From Erigeron canadensis (taxonomy: Eukaryota; Streptophyta; Magnoliopsida; Asterales; Asteraceae), in the NCBI RefSeq assembly GCF_010389155.1, contig NC_057761.1:7690501-7754500 (forward strand): a stretch of 64,000 nt of DNA, given 5' to 3'. The translations under genes and the position numbers were made by a program. A model generated the notes under the pieces. That model searched no databases and was not told the DNA's origin. It saw only the letters and a program-made list of their open reading frames with translations. Positions 50,211 through 63,162 of the stretch are shown one piece after another; position 1 is the stretch's first letter, and the number at the start of each line of letters is the position of its first letter.

Positions 50211-53200
50211 ATGACACAAGATATTGAGATGAAAGAGCAACAAGAAGTTCAAGCAGCTCCTTCTAATTCGGTTTCATCCAAGATTCCTTCTGTTTTACAG
50301 GGTAAATTTCAATTACCTTTTAATGGATTTTTTAATTTTTTTGTTTTTGTTTTGAGATTTTAGATGTTTATGTGAAATTTTATGGTTATAGAATTGAAGG
50401 AGATTGTGGCATTGATTGAGATGGGAGCTTATGCCCGTGAAGTTCGGAGGATATTGAGGGCTATTAGGCTGACTATTGCCCTAAGAAGTAAGTTGGATGC
50501 TTCGGTGGTTTCTTCGTTTGTTAACTTTGCTCTTGCGCCTGGTTCGGAAACTCATTCTCGCTTAACTTCGTATCTTCCAAAGGTAAATTTTCGTCGGTTT
50601 TGTGAATTTTATTGTTTGCTGGACTTTCATGTGTTTTGCGATAGTGTTAATTAAGTAGGGATATATATGTAATATATTTCTAATGTAGAAGTTTTTTCAA
50701 AAGATGTTAACAAGCGTAAAAGTAGTGAAAGTTTTGTGGAAAATGGCAGTGAAAAGCGGAATAATGTTGTTACACACTTACACTGGATAATATATTTACT
50801 GTAAAGATTTTTATTTGTTCTTTACAAATATACTTGATGCCATAGTGATAAAAGGCCTCATATTCCGTTTAACGGTCACATTGCATTTATTATGTGATCG
50901 TAAGTGGCAACAGATGATTACAACGTTAGTTTATCTCTATGTTTCGTGAACTTTAGACTGCATAGATGCATATATAACTAACAAATCAAATTAAGTCTTG
51001 AAAGAAGCTATATAAATGCTTTGCATGGGAGGTGATCAAAATTGCACAAGCTCGTGTAGGAGTTAATGCTCTCAATAGTCAAGCTTTTCTCCAATTACAA
51101 ATGTAATATATATTGAAAATGCAATTGGTGGTGTGTAGTGGGAGATGTGAATTGTATCGATATAGAGCGTTAGAGCTTTCAAGAATGGAATCTTGAGGCA
51201 ACATTAAGGTTATAATTGTGGGCATTAACAATATGGGAGTGTATTTAAAAATTAATTAAGTCATGAACTCTTCATGTTTGATTATCAGTTTGTAACTCAT
51301 GTCTGGTACTTGTTAAGCAATATAAGGTTAATGAAGCGAAACAAGAAGGATAGGAAGATGGAATGTTTTTCTAGACATAACAAGTAAAATAGATTGTGTT
51401 CTAAGGGATGGCTTGGACACTACTTAAAATAGAATTTAGTAATGTTTTTTGGTACTTGGTTTATGTAGTGTTTAACCAAGATCCTAACAAGCTTTGATAC
51501 TTTGTAAAGGATGGCAAGCATGACATGGAAGTTGACACTGCATCATCTGCAACTCAAGCTACAGCAAAACACTCTCCAGAGCTTGAGATCTACTGTTACT
51601 TGCTTGTGCTAATATTCCTGATTGATCAGAAAAAATACAACGAGGTGAGAATCAGTGACTTGGTATTTGTATTATTTATCATTGAATGCTCTTTAGTGAA
51701 GTTTATGCACTTGATATTAAGTAACTCCATTTTTTCTCTCTCATGATGCAGGCCAAGGCTTGTTCCTCAGCGAGCATTGCCCGTTTGAAAAACATTAATA
51801 GGAGGACTGTGGATGTTTTGGCATCCAAACTCTACTCCTACTACTCTCTTAGCAATGAACTTACCGACAATCTCTCTGAAATTCGTGGGTGGGTGACATT
51901 ATTTGTGCCTACATACATATATGTGATCAGTTTACTGCTTGTAGAAAACATATATGTGATTAGTTATGTCTATTCTCTGACCTGATTAAGTGCATCACTT
52001 TTACATGCAGTAATCTCCTTGCGCTGCACCGGGTTGCTACATTGCGTCATGATGAGTTGGGGCAGGTTTGTTTTTAAAATTTGTGGCTTAGTTAAGGTGG
52101 CAACATGGGCAGGTCAGGTGGGTTCGTAATGGGTCAAAACATGTAATTTTTGTCCAGATTGGTGGTTTGTCAATTATGGATTTAAATGCATAAAAAGGTA
52201 ACCTATTTTCCTAAAAATTCCTAAAAAGGGTAACGTATTTATGTTTTGATTATTAAAGGGACTCTGTTTTCAACTTGTATGCAATAAAGGCAACATCGTT
52301 AGTTTTTAACGTTAAACATTCGTTAAGTGTCAACGTGACATGACATATCAATTAAAAAAAGGTCACGTCATCAAAGAAAATGGTCGATCTAAACAGTTTA
52401 CACAACAATATTGTCATTTCCGACAATCGGGTATCATTTATCGGTTAAATAAATATAAATCGGTGATGGGTATAAAAATTGTGGAAAAAAATTCGGTGAT
52501 CAGTGATGGGTATGAAATGGGGTTTGCATCGCTATGTGTATAGAAATGGGATGTGCATTACAAAGATAAATGTCACGTAGACCTTTTGAATGATGTGGTA
52601 TGCCAAGTTGGCACTTAACGAGTACCTAACGTTAAAAACTAACAATGCATTCGGGCATAAGGATTTATGCATTTATAATACATTTGGGCAACATTTCAAC
52701 CCATTTATATACTCTTTGCCTTTAAAGTTATTTCTTTTATTTCACTTATTTGTCCAACCAAAGATAATACCTAATCCAGTTTGAGCTTTCTATAAGTATA
52801 CCGATTGTAAGCATCAGCCCTAATGAGTAGCTGTTGGGCATATTTGTGATGGGTGCAGGAAACACTCCTCAATCTGTTACTTCGCAACTATCTCCATTAC
52901 AATTTGTTTGATCAAGCAGAGAAGCTGAGATCTAAGGCACCACGTTTTGAAGCTCATTCGAATCAGCAGGTGATTCTTCATCTAGCTATATATTTTACTG
53001 TAAACCCTTAATTAGGAGAGTTTGGCAGGATTACTTCATTTCCGGGGCTGTAATGCTATGTCTACCTCTTCAAATATCTGACTGGTCTCATTTTCTAGAA
53101 ATTTTGTGATTGTGTATATTGGTAAGTTGATTAGAAATGACTTGAAATGTGTTACCTTTCCTAAAACCAGTTGTGAAGTATAAGTCATAGTTAAAATCTT

Positions 53201-54808
53201 GTAAAATTGATGGTGAGCCATCAGGTATGGAATTTCAAATCATATGATTGCATATATCTTGGCCATTTTAAGGCTCTTGTATTGCTTTTCTGTAGATAGT
53301 TTTCTAAATCGTGTCCAGTCATAATGTTGATTCGTGGAGCATATGATCCAAATCTCACTTGCAAATGTATCATACGAATCTGTAGTCTTACCGTAGGTTT
53401 CTTGTCATATATGACACATTTTTGTGGAATTTTATGTAGATTTTTTAGTTTAAGACTCGGAATTTTCCTGTTTTCTACATTTCAGTTTTGCAGGTACCTA
53501 TTTTACCTTGGGAAGATTAGGACGATTCAGCTAGAGTACACCGATGCAAAGGAGTCCCTTCTCCAAGCTGCTCGAAAAGCCCCTGTAGCTGCTCTTGGTT
53601 TCCGTGTTCAATGCAACAAGTGGGCTGTGATTGTTCGTCTGCTTCTTGGAGAGATCCCTGAGCGAACTGTCTTTATGCAGAAAGGCATGGAGAAGGCCTT
53701 GAGGCCCTACTTTGAGCTGACAAATGTGAGTTAAATCATTTTCATTTATCGGAAATTGATATGAAATGCTGATGGTTCATTTACTCAGTATAACTTAGCT
53801 TTCCAAGGTTCTTTCTGTTGGTCCTTTTACCATTTTCGTTATGTTTTACCATATGGTGTGAGAAGAAAATCAAGATGTCGGTTTGTAGAGGTGGCAAAAT
53901 GGGTCGTTTACGGTTCCTTTATTAGAGTGCAGGGTGAAATGGACCAGGCCGGATTGTCTGACCAATAAACTTATTTGTCCCCCTTTACATTAAAAAAGTT
54001 GTTTTTATTCCATTCAGTTTTATGAACAGTTCATGCATTTAACATGTTTACAACATATATAATATACAATAAAATATTACGATAATAATTTGAATCCTTG
54101 ATTTAAGCGATTTAGTAGATTATAATAGAAGTTTGGATAATATTTAGACTGTTCCTGCTTTAGTGAATAAAAAAATCGCTTGTTTGATATACAATGTAAC
54201 CCAAATCAAGCCTTTTTTAAAGAAATAGGTCAATGCATTTTTTTTTCAGTATTTGGTCTCTAGATGGCTACAAATGATATATCTGATTTGCACAGGCTGT
54301 TAGGATTGGAGATCTTGAGCTATTCAAAGCCGTTGCAGAAAAGTTCTCCTCGACTTTCAGCACAGATCGAACCAACAACTTGATCGTAAGACTGCGTCAC
54401 AATGTCATAAGAACCGGACTGCGCAACATAAGCATCTCTTATTCACGTATCTCACTCGCTGATGTGGCAAGAAAGCTCAGGTTGGATTCCCCAAACCCTA
54501 TTGCTGATGCCGAGAGCATCGTGTCTAAGGCCATTCGTGATGGTGCCATTGATGCCACACTTGATCATGCAAATGGATGGATGGTATCTAAGGAGACGGG
54601 TGACATATATTCAACAAACGAACCTCAAATGGCCTTCAATTCTAGAATTGCTTTCTGCTTGAACATGCATAATGAGGCAGTACGTGCCCTTCGGTTCCCC
54701 CCTAATTCCCATAAAGAGAAAGAAAGTGCTGAGAAGAGGAGAGAGAGACAACAGCAGGAGCAAGAGCTTGCCAAACATATAGCTGAAGAAGATGATGACG
54801 ACTTTTGA
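50211..54808 (+). CDS. RPN3: 26S proteasome non-ATPase regulatory subunit 3 (RPN3), 490 aa, eight coding exons
   Basis: RPN3 is a PCI-domain scaffold of the proteasome lid and pairs with RPN7 in the horseshoe around RPN11. Exons: 50211-50301, 50392-50582, 51510-51644, 51752-51888, 52011-52065, 52859-52969, 53486-53725 and 54296-54808. All introns are GT..AG and the frame is open. Recognisable blocks are the N-terminal [20 protein letters not shown] helix, the TPR-like helices with [20 protein letters not shown] (about 243-262), and the PCI/winged-helix part with [20 protein letters not shown] and [19 protein letters not shown] Lys/Glu-rich coiled tail ends EEDDDDF, as in plant RPN3 (the '21D7' antigen). 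Length matches the family. Intron 5 carries an inverted-repeat insertion. No coding damage seen. Confidence 0.96.
52298..52643. mobile_element. Inverted-repeat (MITE-like) insertion in intron 5 of RPN3
   Basis: The left arm, 52298-52345, reads GTTAGTTTTTAACGTTAAAC and continues with CGTTAAGTGTCAACGTGACA. The right arm, about 52600-52643, is its inverse with roughly 80-85 percent match. Weaker inverted similarity extends further out, including AAATGCATAA near 52185 and TTATGCATTT near 52665, so the real ends may lie there. Confidence 0.65.
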
Positions 54809-55599
54809 TTTGGATCTTTGTAACAACGTTCTTCATTGAGTAATCTATTGCTTTTGGATCGTGTAATGTGATTTTTAGCCCGTCACAACTTGTGTAATTT
54901 GGAATGGTAATCTTATGAACTCTTGTGTTGTAGATGTAGCTGGTTATTACTATCGATTCAGCAAACTGGCTACAAAATTGTTATTTCTTTTAAGAGTGGG
55001 TAACTTTTTTAGCCATCATATTAGAATGTTTGTGTATTTGCAAATAATTCAACTAAACTCAACGAAAATTAGCAACAGTATTTTTTCCTGAACTCTTGAG
55101 TTGTAGAGACTGGTATTAGTCAAATGAGCTGTTCGCATTTTTTTTGGCTAGGCATTGAGAATGTCTCACCCCTCACAATTCGAATTATACCTCATTTGCT
55201 ATTGGCTATATTATTGTGAAACTCATCGTCGACATAAAAATTGGCTACCACAGTCCCAGAACATGTTTATACCTTGAGAGTAAAGTGAACAATAATGGAC
55301 TTGGTGCATATTACTTTGAACAAAAGCCGAAAGTAAAAAGCATATATCTTTGTGCCATTTTACGTAAGCTTTCAACACTATCATGAACCATCCTTTCGGG
55401 GACATTCAGAAACGTTAAAAGAAAATACGAGCATGATCCCTGCACATTGCACAACCTACGTTTGACATGTTCTTTTTCTTATATAAGCTTATCGTATACA
55501 ACCCAAATCTTCAAATGACCTGAAAACCCCTTCTAACAACGGTTACACCACCATAGCTCAATTCTCGTTAATGCCCTCCAAGTCGTAACAAACACATTC
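54809..55599. other. 3' flank of RPN3
   Basis: T-rich DNA after the stop is probably the RPN3 3' UTR. No further gene recognised up to the hAT-like element. Confidence 0.5.
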
Positions 55600-55607
55600 A
55601 TGTAAAC

Positions 55608-56364
55608 TAGAGGTGCAAGAAAAAACCGATTAACCGAACCGAATCGATTTGTAACCGGTAACCGAAATCGGTTAATAACCGGAATAGTAAAAACCGATTA
55701 TAGGTTACCATAAACCGTAGGTTACTAACCGATTACTCTTTTCAAAACCAAAACCGATTATTAATCGGTTAACCTATAACCGGTTAATTATTCCAAATAA
55801 TAACCGGTTAACCGGTTAATCACATATTATATACATATTATTAATTAAATCTATATATATATATCAATATCAATCATACTATATACATACACTTATATAT
55901 AATCAGAAAGATCGCACTATCAGATTATTTTATTTGCTTTCAATATATCTATACTATATATAGATTAATGCTTATTTCATCCGATCCAACATCAATTTTG
56001 GTTGTTTTTGAGATTTGGGATGATGAAATTTGTTGTGCTTAGAAAATGATGTTTATTTGGAATATAAGTTTTTTCGGAATATGGGTTTGTCGCTTAGGCT
56101 TGTCGGAAATGATTGTTTTTTCACATTGTTCACCACTTTCTCAATTATAATGGGCGGTTAAAAAAAACCGAATAGGTTAACCGGTATCGGTTAAACGGTT
56201 ATTATTAATCGAAATCGGTTAGATAGGTTCCAGTTTTAAAACCTAGAAACCGGTTATTAACCGGTACAAGTTAACCGTAATCGATTATTACTGTTTCAAA
56301 AAATAACCGAAACCGATTATTAAAATTAATAACCGAAATCGGTTAACCGCTTCTTACACCTCTA
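55608..56364. mobile_element. Non-autonomous hAT-like element, 757 bp
   Basis: It is bounded by TAGAGGTGCAAGAA on the left and TTCTTACACCTCTA on the right, which are inverted with one mismatch. Outside lie identical 8 bp duplications ATGTAAAC (55600-55607 and 56365-56372). An 8 bp duplication and a short TIR starting TAG fit hAT transposons. Both ends, for about 200 bp, are packed with AACCGGTTA, ACCGATTA and AATCGGTTA motifs in both orientations, like subterminal transposase-binding arrays. No transposase is encoded; the middle is AT-rich. It lies between RPN3 and TRAPPC2L, outside both coding regions. Confidence 0.88.
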
Positions 56365-56372
56365 ATGTAAAC

Positions 56373-57004
56373 AGTACTTTCTGTTTTGAAATTTGGAGCA
56401 GTTTCCCACCCTAAAACTTGTATTAGAATTAAGTTATACTGTACAATATAATAAGTTGATCATTATATCCTAAAAGAATAACTGAGAACTAATCTACTTG
56501 TTCTGTGTGGCATGAATATGAACAACAAACAAAGTTTTGTCAACTGAAACGGATTTCATCCAGTTGCTCGTAATGATTGATGATCACGTCTCGGATATTT
56601 ACAACCACCTTCAGCAGAAACAAGATGGAATTACATTGGGGATTAAATTCATACCATCAGTGCAAACCAAGTAATTCAATTTAACAACTTCCCATAAACA
56701 TTGAAACTTTTGTAGATCGCCCATGAAAACAATTTGTTTCAGCCTTTCAAGTTTCATGGAAGAGTCGGTAATAATTAGTAGGCAAGTATAATGACACACA
56801 AACGTTGTGCTTATAAATAGGAAGTGGAATTAAGATTCATTGAAGAATGGAAAAATATATCACTGCACATAAAATAACTGATATGGATATTCAAATTTTA
56901 AGAATTCAAAGGTTTAAGATACATTATCCATCAAAAGATTGAACAAGGATGCAGACATACAACTTAGAAATGAAGAAATAAAAACAGATTGCGGTGTTGC
57001 CAAT
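56373..57004. other. 3' flank of TRAPPC2L
   Basis: No coding signal on either strand. The part next to the TRAPPC2L stop is probably its 3' UTR, since that gene is read leftwards. Confidence 0.5.
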
Positions 57005-60000
57005 TTATCCAGTTGTATGGAAGCTAACTGACTTGACAATACTGCTCACCCTCTCAGCAAACGTCTTGGATGTGATCTTTTTACCAGGAACATGAAATGG
57101 GTTTGAGACGGCGTCTAAATATGCAGAATGGAACCTCCTGAAAAACTGTTGCAATCCACATTCCACCACACATAAAAATTAGCCAATACATACTAGATAT
57201 TGTTAGAGATTTCATTTGAAGGACATCAGTTGAATTGTTTCCATAGTTCATAACGGAAAAATGAAAATATATCTGAGACTTTATAACCATAGCACTTTTT
57301 TTCCCCCTCTGTCGGTGTAATTGCTATGTTTTCCTCTTGGTTTTGATGTTTTGTATATAGTTAATACTTGTCATATTCTGTTCGGGAAATGATGCTTAAC
57401 TACCAATCTATGCTTTACATCATCATATGTACAAACACCACAAAGCTACTGATGTATGGATAGAAGTGGTGGTGTAGTATGTTTCACCCTCTTATTTGTA
57501 CAAGTAGTAAAGGTGACAAAATGGACTGCTTGGGCATTGGTAAACAGATCAAAAGGGGGAATATTAGTGTGGAACACTAATGGCTAGGCCAGGATAGACC
57601 AACACACACCTCTTTTTTTATCAGTTTTTGAAATTTACTATAAAATAACATGTAAAATGCCACTATACAGAATAATCAACATTGTTTTGATTTAGTGATT
57701 CAGGAGCCTCTACGCATCTGAAAACACTTTGGTGGCTTCCAACATGTTCAACCCATTTAACAAGCTCCCTACGAAGTTTAGTCTATTGACTTAACCTGTT
57801 ACTCTTCTACGAGATGAAATCTAACCTACATCGAACCATTTAGTGGCAAATGAGTCAAAATAGTGTCAGCATATCATTTTAAGACTTGGGAGACAACACC
57901 TGGGTGATACTTTACCCAACAATACTTGTAGTATTGTGCAGACCTTATACACACAACTTCCTGCCAGTTGTATATTGTATTTTTTTTTTTCCTATTTTTA
58001 TTACTGAACATAAGTTTTCTTGTGGATGCTTATCAACATTATGTACAACCAAGACACGATAATAAAGTAAGTTCACAATTCATCGTTTAACACACACAAT
58101 TCGAAGAAACACCTTTTTCGGCCAAGATAGTCAGTTCATTTTAAGGGGTCATCAATTGTCCTGATTGAGAAGAATAGAAAGACAAGTGGCTCGATGATTC
58201 TTAAGATACAAACTCAAGTCCCTTAGGAGACACAGGTTTATGAGTTTATCTGCCATTGATAAAAAGGGATACAAATACGGTGTTGTCTAACTAAGATATG
58301 ACAATAAGCACAGATGTACTTGAGCACATAGCTACTTGATGTATGCTCACAAAATAAGATAAATTCTTAGTTAGATATGCACTTACATTTCTTACATCAG
58401 CATCGCGGACATCAAGGTCTGTTGTGACTAGTATAAATTTTACCTTTGTGTTAGTTAGGTAACCATACCTGCCCAACATGTAATCCCAGTTAAGTAAAGG
58501 CACATGTAGTTCAAAAGATCATTTGTACAAGAGTAACTTGACAGTTGACAATAAAGAAGTACTGAACTTGAAAGTTCTTAGATTAATTGAAAATAAGAAC
58601 AATCTAAATCTGAAATATGCTCACACTTTGTAATTCTCGGTTGGATATAGAAGACCAAGAAATGTCTCATTTAACATTGGACCAGATTTTTTGGGGTTGT
58701 TCACTGCAAAGCAATCAAAAGAATCTCACTAACTTTAGCCATAAAAATCTAAAATTACCTAAAGAATTGCCATATATAATAAACGTGTATATACATTTTG
58801 AAAGAGAAAGGAGGGGAATGCAAGTATTACAACGTGTTGCTGCAACTAATGTCACAAATGTCTCAAGAAAAATATGAAAGTGTCGACCAAATTTTCACAA
58901 AGGGATAATATACATGTCTATCTGAGAACATTAGTCGCATGTTAACTTTGTGAGTTTAACTTTTAAAATTAAAGCCGTCAATTACCAATTTTTATTTTAC
59001 ATAATAATATACACTCAACACTTGATAACAAAAAAAAGGGGGGGGGGACAGACTGAATAGAAAACTGCATGTTGAAAGACGGGCTCAATCACTTTAAAAC
59101 ATCTAAAGCAACTGCTAAACCAACCCAACAGAACCCACCAATGAATTTGGTAGTACATATAACTAGTTGAAGAGAAAATATGGTTAAATGACTGCTAATA
59201 TGGGAGCAGTATCGACACTGGAGGAAACATCTTAAAGGGAATGAAAACAGCATTACTAATCAACATGAACTTCTAAAACGATGTCACGACGAAGTAACCC
59301 AGTCTGAAACAAGGGTGAACTTGATGGCGTCCGACCACAAGTCACAACTATGACTTACTCATTCCTTCTAATTTGCCACTACCTCGATATGCTGGTTTGG
59401 AACTGGAGCTTGAAATAAGAGATGGCCTACTCCTGGATTTTAACTCAAAATTTATATGGGAGGTAGGTAATGCATTACAATTAGATTACGAAATTTGACT
59501 ATAAATACACTAAAGGCAGCAGGGGGTTTTACACGCACATAAACGAAAACAAAGATCTGTTACAAGAAGGGGTATAACTCTTTGCGACTGTCAAACAATG
59601 GTTGTGGCATTGTGCACATCACAACCCATTTCTTTTCTCTCTCTTTTCATTTTAATAAGTACATATTCCGGGTCCATTGGATATTACTAAAAGCCAATAT
59701 AATGTTGGAAAATGCACCAATGTTATAGCATTTAGCGTTATAGGTTGAGACATTATGAAAGTCAAATAGATACAGCATCAGAGATGAGATGAATAGAAAA
59801 AACAGATAGCGCAAGGGTTATCAAATAGGAATTGAAAGGGGAATCAGTGGTCCATAAGAGCTGTGATAATGTACACATGGGTGAATATCAAGTTACAGAT
59901 GAACTTCTCATACGTACTGTTGAGAATTGCAATAAGGGGTCAAAACTGGTTGCTTTTGCATCAGATAGTTATATGCAAAACAGCGCAACACTTGCTGAAT

Positions 60001-61198
60001 GAAGATATATTATAAATGAATATACTTTTGGATGTTTGATATATTATTATATGACATGGATTTGAAGAAGAACGGAAAATGATGTACACCAAGAATATTA
60101 AGCATCAACCACTTCGAACATGGACGAAAAGCCAAAAGCCAAAAAGTGAAGCACATCGACCCTAGAGCAATAACGGATGAATTAGTTTAAGCTGTTAACG
60201 CCTTGGATTTTTGATTTTATGTTGCAGAAATCTGTATAGGGACCTGAAACCAGTTCTGGGTCCCTACTAGACTTTTCGTGAGGCAGATCCTCAAGGACTT
60301 GGTAGATGGTGGTGTGCGAACATATATAACTTTTCTGAAATATACATTTTCAGGAGATACCGTCCTCCTATACCTAGTTGGAAGGGTGAAATCTTAACAG
60401 AAAACTCCGTAGACAATCCTCAATCATCAGATTTCCAACCACAGCGTCAGTTCATTTCCTACTTGATCCTACCAATATTTTTGTTTAGACATGAAATGAA
60501 AACCCAACCTCAAAAACGATAGGTGATCAACTTAAACTATTGTCCTCTGATCCTGCTTAACAAATACCAAGCTTCCTCCGCCGCATACAATTACTTTTCA
60601 TTTATTTTTCGTATTTCTTTTTATAGACCAAAAACGTTACTTTTTTTTTATGTCGATAAACCAACAAACTAGCGAAGAACACTTTAACGACCCCCATCAA
60701 CAAACGGTTTAAAAACACTTGTTAGTATCTATAAAATAATAATAAAAATATCTAAATTAGAAGGAGGTCACATATTGATTAGCATATTCTAATTCCAATA
60801 CATAAAATCGAGTGGCGTAGTCGAGTTTTAAAATATGGATCAAGCAAACTCGAAACCCTTCAAAAAAAAAAAAAATACTAAAACTTGCACAAAAACATCA
60901 AACTGGCAGCAATTAATTATAATGAATAATGACGATGATGAAAAATACCTCTTTCATCAACAACATCAAGAGAGCAGTGAACAATATGATGAAGCTTCAA
61001 CGCATCATCTGCTTCTGTGAAGCTTTGTATATACAACGGATTATTCTGTTTTATTATTTAATAATAAGTTTTCATTTAGCAAATTATATTATTATACACA
61101 AAGTATAATGAAATACAAGAAAGAAATTGGAAGCATGATAATAATATTAATATGGGAAAGAATACCTGATGTCCAACGACGGCAATACAAACAATCAT
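57005..61198 (-). CDS. TRAPPC2L: Trafficking protein particle complex subunit 2-like (TRAPPC2L), 143 aa, five coding exons
   Basis: A small longin-fold subunit of the TRAPP tethering complex that activates Rab GTPases in ER-Golgi and later transport. Exons in reading order on the minus strand: 61198-61166 (MIVCIAVVGHQ), 61045-60949 (starts NNPLYIQSFTEADDALKLHH), 58703-58625 (contains NNPKKSGPMLNETFLGLLYP), 58468-58387 (contains GYLTNTKVKFILVTTDLDVR) and 57145-57005 (starts FFRRFHSAYLDAVSNPFHVP, ends in TAA). All four introns are GT..AG, and the phases join without a stop. The longest open frame shows only exon 4, so the gene is easily missed. Length is close to the roughly 140 residues of plant homologues, and block order matches the family. 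The 2.2 kb second intron holds nothing I recognise. No damage seen. Confidence 0.93.
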
Positions 61199-61372
61199 CG
61201 TGTCAGATTTGGAATTTCTGTTGTTGAAACAGACTCTCACCGGAATCTATTGTATGTAGTAGTTTGGTTATTATGGATTTGTACAATAATAGCCCCTTCA
61301 CTTACGAGCTTTTCTACTTTTTCAGGTGGATTTCGATTTGTATTTATCTTTTCTCTCCATGAAAAATACTAA
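61199..61372. other. Upstream region of TRAPPC2L
   Basis: Leader and proximal promoter of the leftward TRAPPC2L gene, cut off after about 170 bp by the transposon at 61373. A plus-strand frame here is the shadow of exon 1 and its leader. Confidence 0.5.
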
Positions 61373-62287
61373 GGGCGCGTTTGGTTCGCGGAATATTTTT
61401 GCAAGGAATGGAATATGATGAAATGGAATGAAATCTGATGAAATTATTTTAAATCTGTCATGTGTTTGGTTGGCAGGAATATGAATAGAATTTAATTCCT
61501 TTTGTCTTTTTGGTTTGTAAATCTGTCAACGGAATTGGAATGGAATTCTGATAAAAGACCAAATTACTCTTACTCAACAATTTTTTAATTGCTATATATT
61601 TATAGAAAAACATAATATTAAATGCCAAATGGCAAGTATAAAAAACATAAAATAATATTGTGGATAGTTTTTTTACAATCTGACTGTGGACTCGAGGGAC
61701 AAAACCTTTTTTTGTAAAATTTGCATAGTGCATAAATATCATTCCAACATATATATAAATTCATACAAATTTTAATCAACTAGTAGTGGCACATTATTGT
61801 TAATAAACTAGTACACCATCAAAATAAAGCATTCGAGTACAACAAAATATGATGCTTTAAATCACATCTGGTGTCATGGTAATGCACTGATATAACAACA
61901 GCCACAAGTATCATTATACACAAAAGCTTCACAAAGGTATATGTTTAATAAAAATTCTTTGTTTTGAATGTACCTGATAATGAGTGATGTATGAGATGAA
62001 TGTAGAAAGAAAATTATTTCAGATATGGGATGAGAGTGAGAAGAAAAAAGATGGAGTGTTGTTAATTTGTTTAGGTTACATGGTATTTTGGTCTTTTGGA
62101 TATTCCTATGAAAGATGGAATGAAATTCCATCACTTAACCCCAAGGAGTGTACATTCCTTCAAATGACGTAATCTTTGAATTCCATAGTAACGAGATTCC
62201 TTCAAATTTTACCAATAAAACACACTATAGAAGAACTTAATTCCAATTCCATCAAATTCATTCACATTCTTTCAACCAAACGCACCA
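61373..62287. mobile_element. Non-autonomous PIF/Harbinger-like element, about 915 bp
   Basis: The left end GGGCGCGTTTGGTT and the right end AACCAAACGCACCA are inverted with two mismatches. Both are flanked by TAA (61370-61372 and 62288-62290). A 3 bp TWA duplication and GG..GTTTGG termini fit the PIF/Harbinger (Tourist) group. GGAATGGAAT-type words near the left end recur inverted near the right end. No transposase is seen. It sits in the promoter side of TRAPPC2L. Confidence 0.75.
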
Positions 62288-62290
62288 TAA

Positions 62291-62500
62291 CATAGTAACA
62301 TGTGACGGGTTGTTAGGGAATTTGTGTGTACTTTTAAATGGGCAGCGGAAAAATAATCTAAAGTTTTAAACATGATGTTTTAGTCTAAATGTTTGCATGA
62401 TTAAAGTTTTTATCAAGATCCAATTACAACTCAATAGTTGTCGTATTGTTAATATACAAAGTAAGTTAAAAGATTTACATTTGTGATTGGATGGACTATC
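62291..62500. other. Short intergenic spacer between two elements
   Basis: AT-rich, no features, ending in the CTATC target site (62496-62500) of the next element. Confidence 0.5.
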
Positions 62501-62693
62501 TATTAAGGATATTACCTAGTTTAAGTATAGTTTCCTAGTTATATTATATTTAGTATATTGATATCTTTTATATATTTAGTAAATTATAGTTTCAAATAAT
62601 TAGTTGTCTTTACTTGATGAACAAGTTGTACATTGGCTATATATAAAACCCTTCATTGTATCAATAATATTAAGAACAATTCACATTACAATA
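62501..62693 (+). repeat. Left LTR of the small element, 193 bp
   Basis: It starts TATTAAGGATATTACCTAG and ends CACATTACAATA. Confidence 0.8.
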
Positions 62694-63162
62694 TAATATC
62701 AGAGTCATATCCACTCCAACGAACAAATTGTTCTTCAAAAATCAATTTAAAAAAAGAAAAGAAAAAAAACTCCTTCCAACGATCGACCAAACAATCCAAT
62801 CTTTTGTTTTCCACCTTCTTCCAATTCCAAGTCCCATTCATGACTTGCTCCACCGAGCAAAAGGTCCAATCACAACATATTTGTAGCTCCTCAATAATAA
62901 ATTGTGTCACAATAATTTTTATGGCCGAATCTTCCAAATCAACCAATTTCAAGCAGATTTCTCCAATCTCCATCAAGAAACAAAAACAACTTTTTATCCG
63001 TGTTCTATTTTTTTTTTCCTTTTCCTCTTTAGTTCGACCAAGAATTCTAACAACATAACATTGCCAAAATGAATTTTTACTTTTTAACTTTTCGAAACAA
63101 AAGCAAGAGATTTCAAAAGAATTTTAAAGCCCATACTGTAGTGACCGTTTGAATCAATCATA

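Noticed and set aside
62501..62710. Alternative LTR ends with TG..CA termini for the small element
   Set aside because: No TG..CA pair gives a matching 5 bp flank, whereas TATT..AATA boundaries give CTATC on both sides.
62633..63058. 141-residue frame across the left LTR and interior of the small LTR element
   Set aside because: It begins inside the LTR and is Lys/Asn/Phe-rich from AT-rich DNA; only the short gag-like start in it has any meaning.
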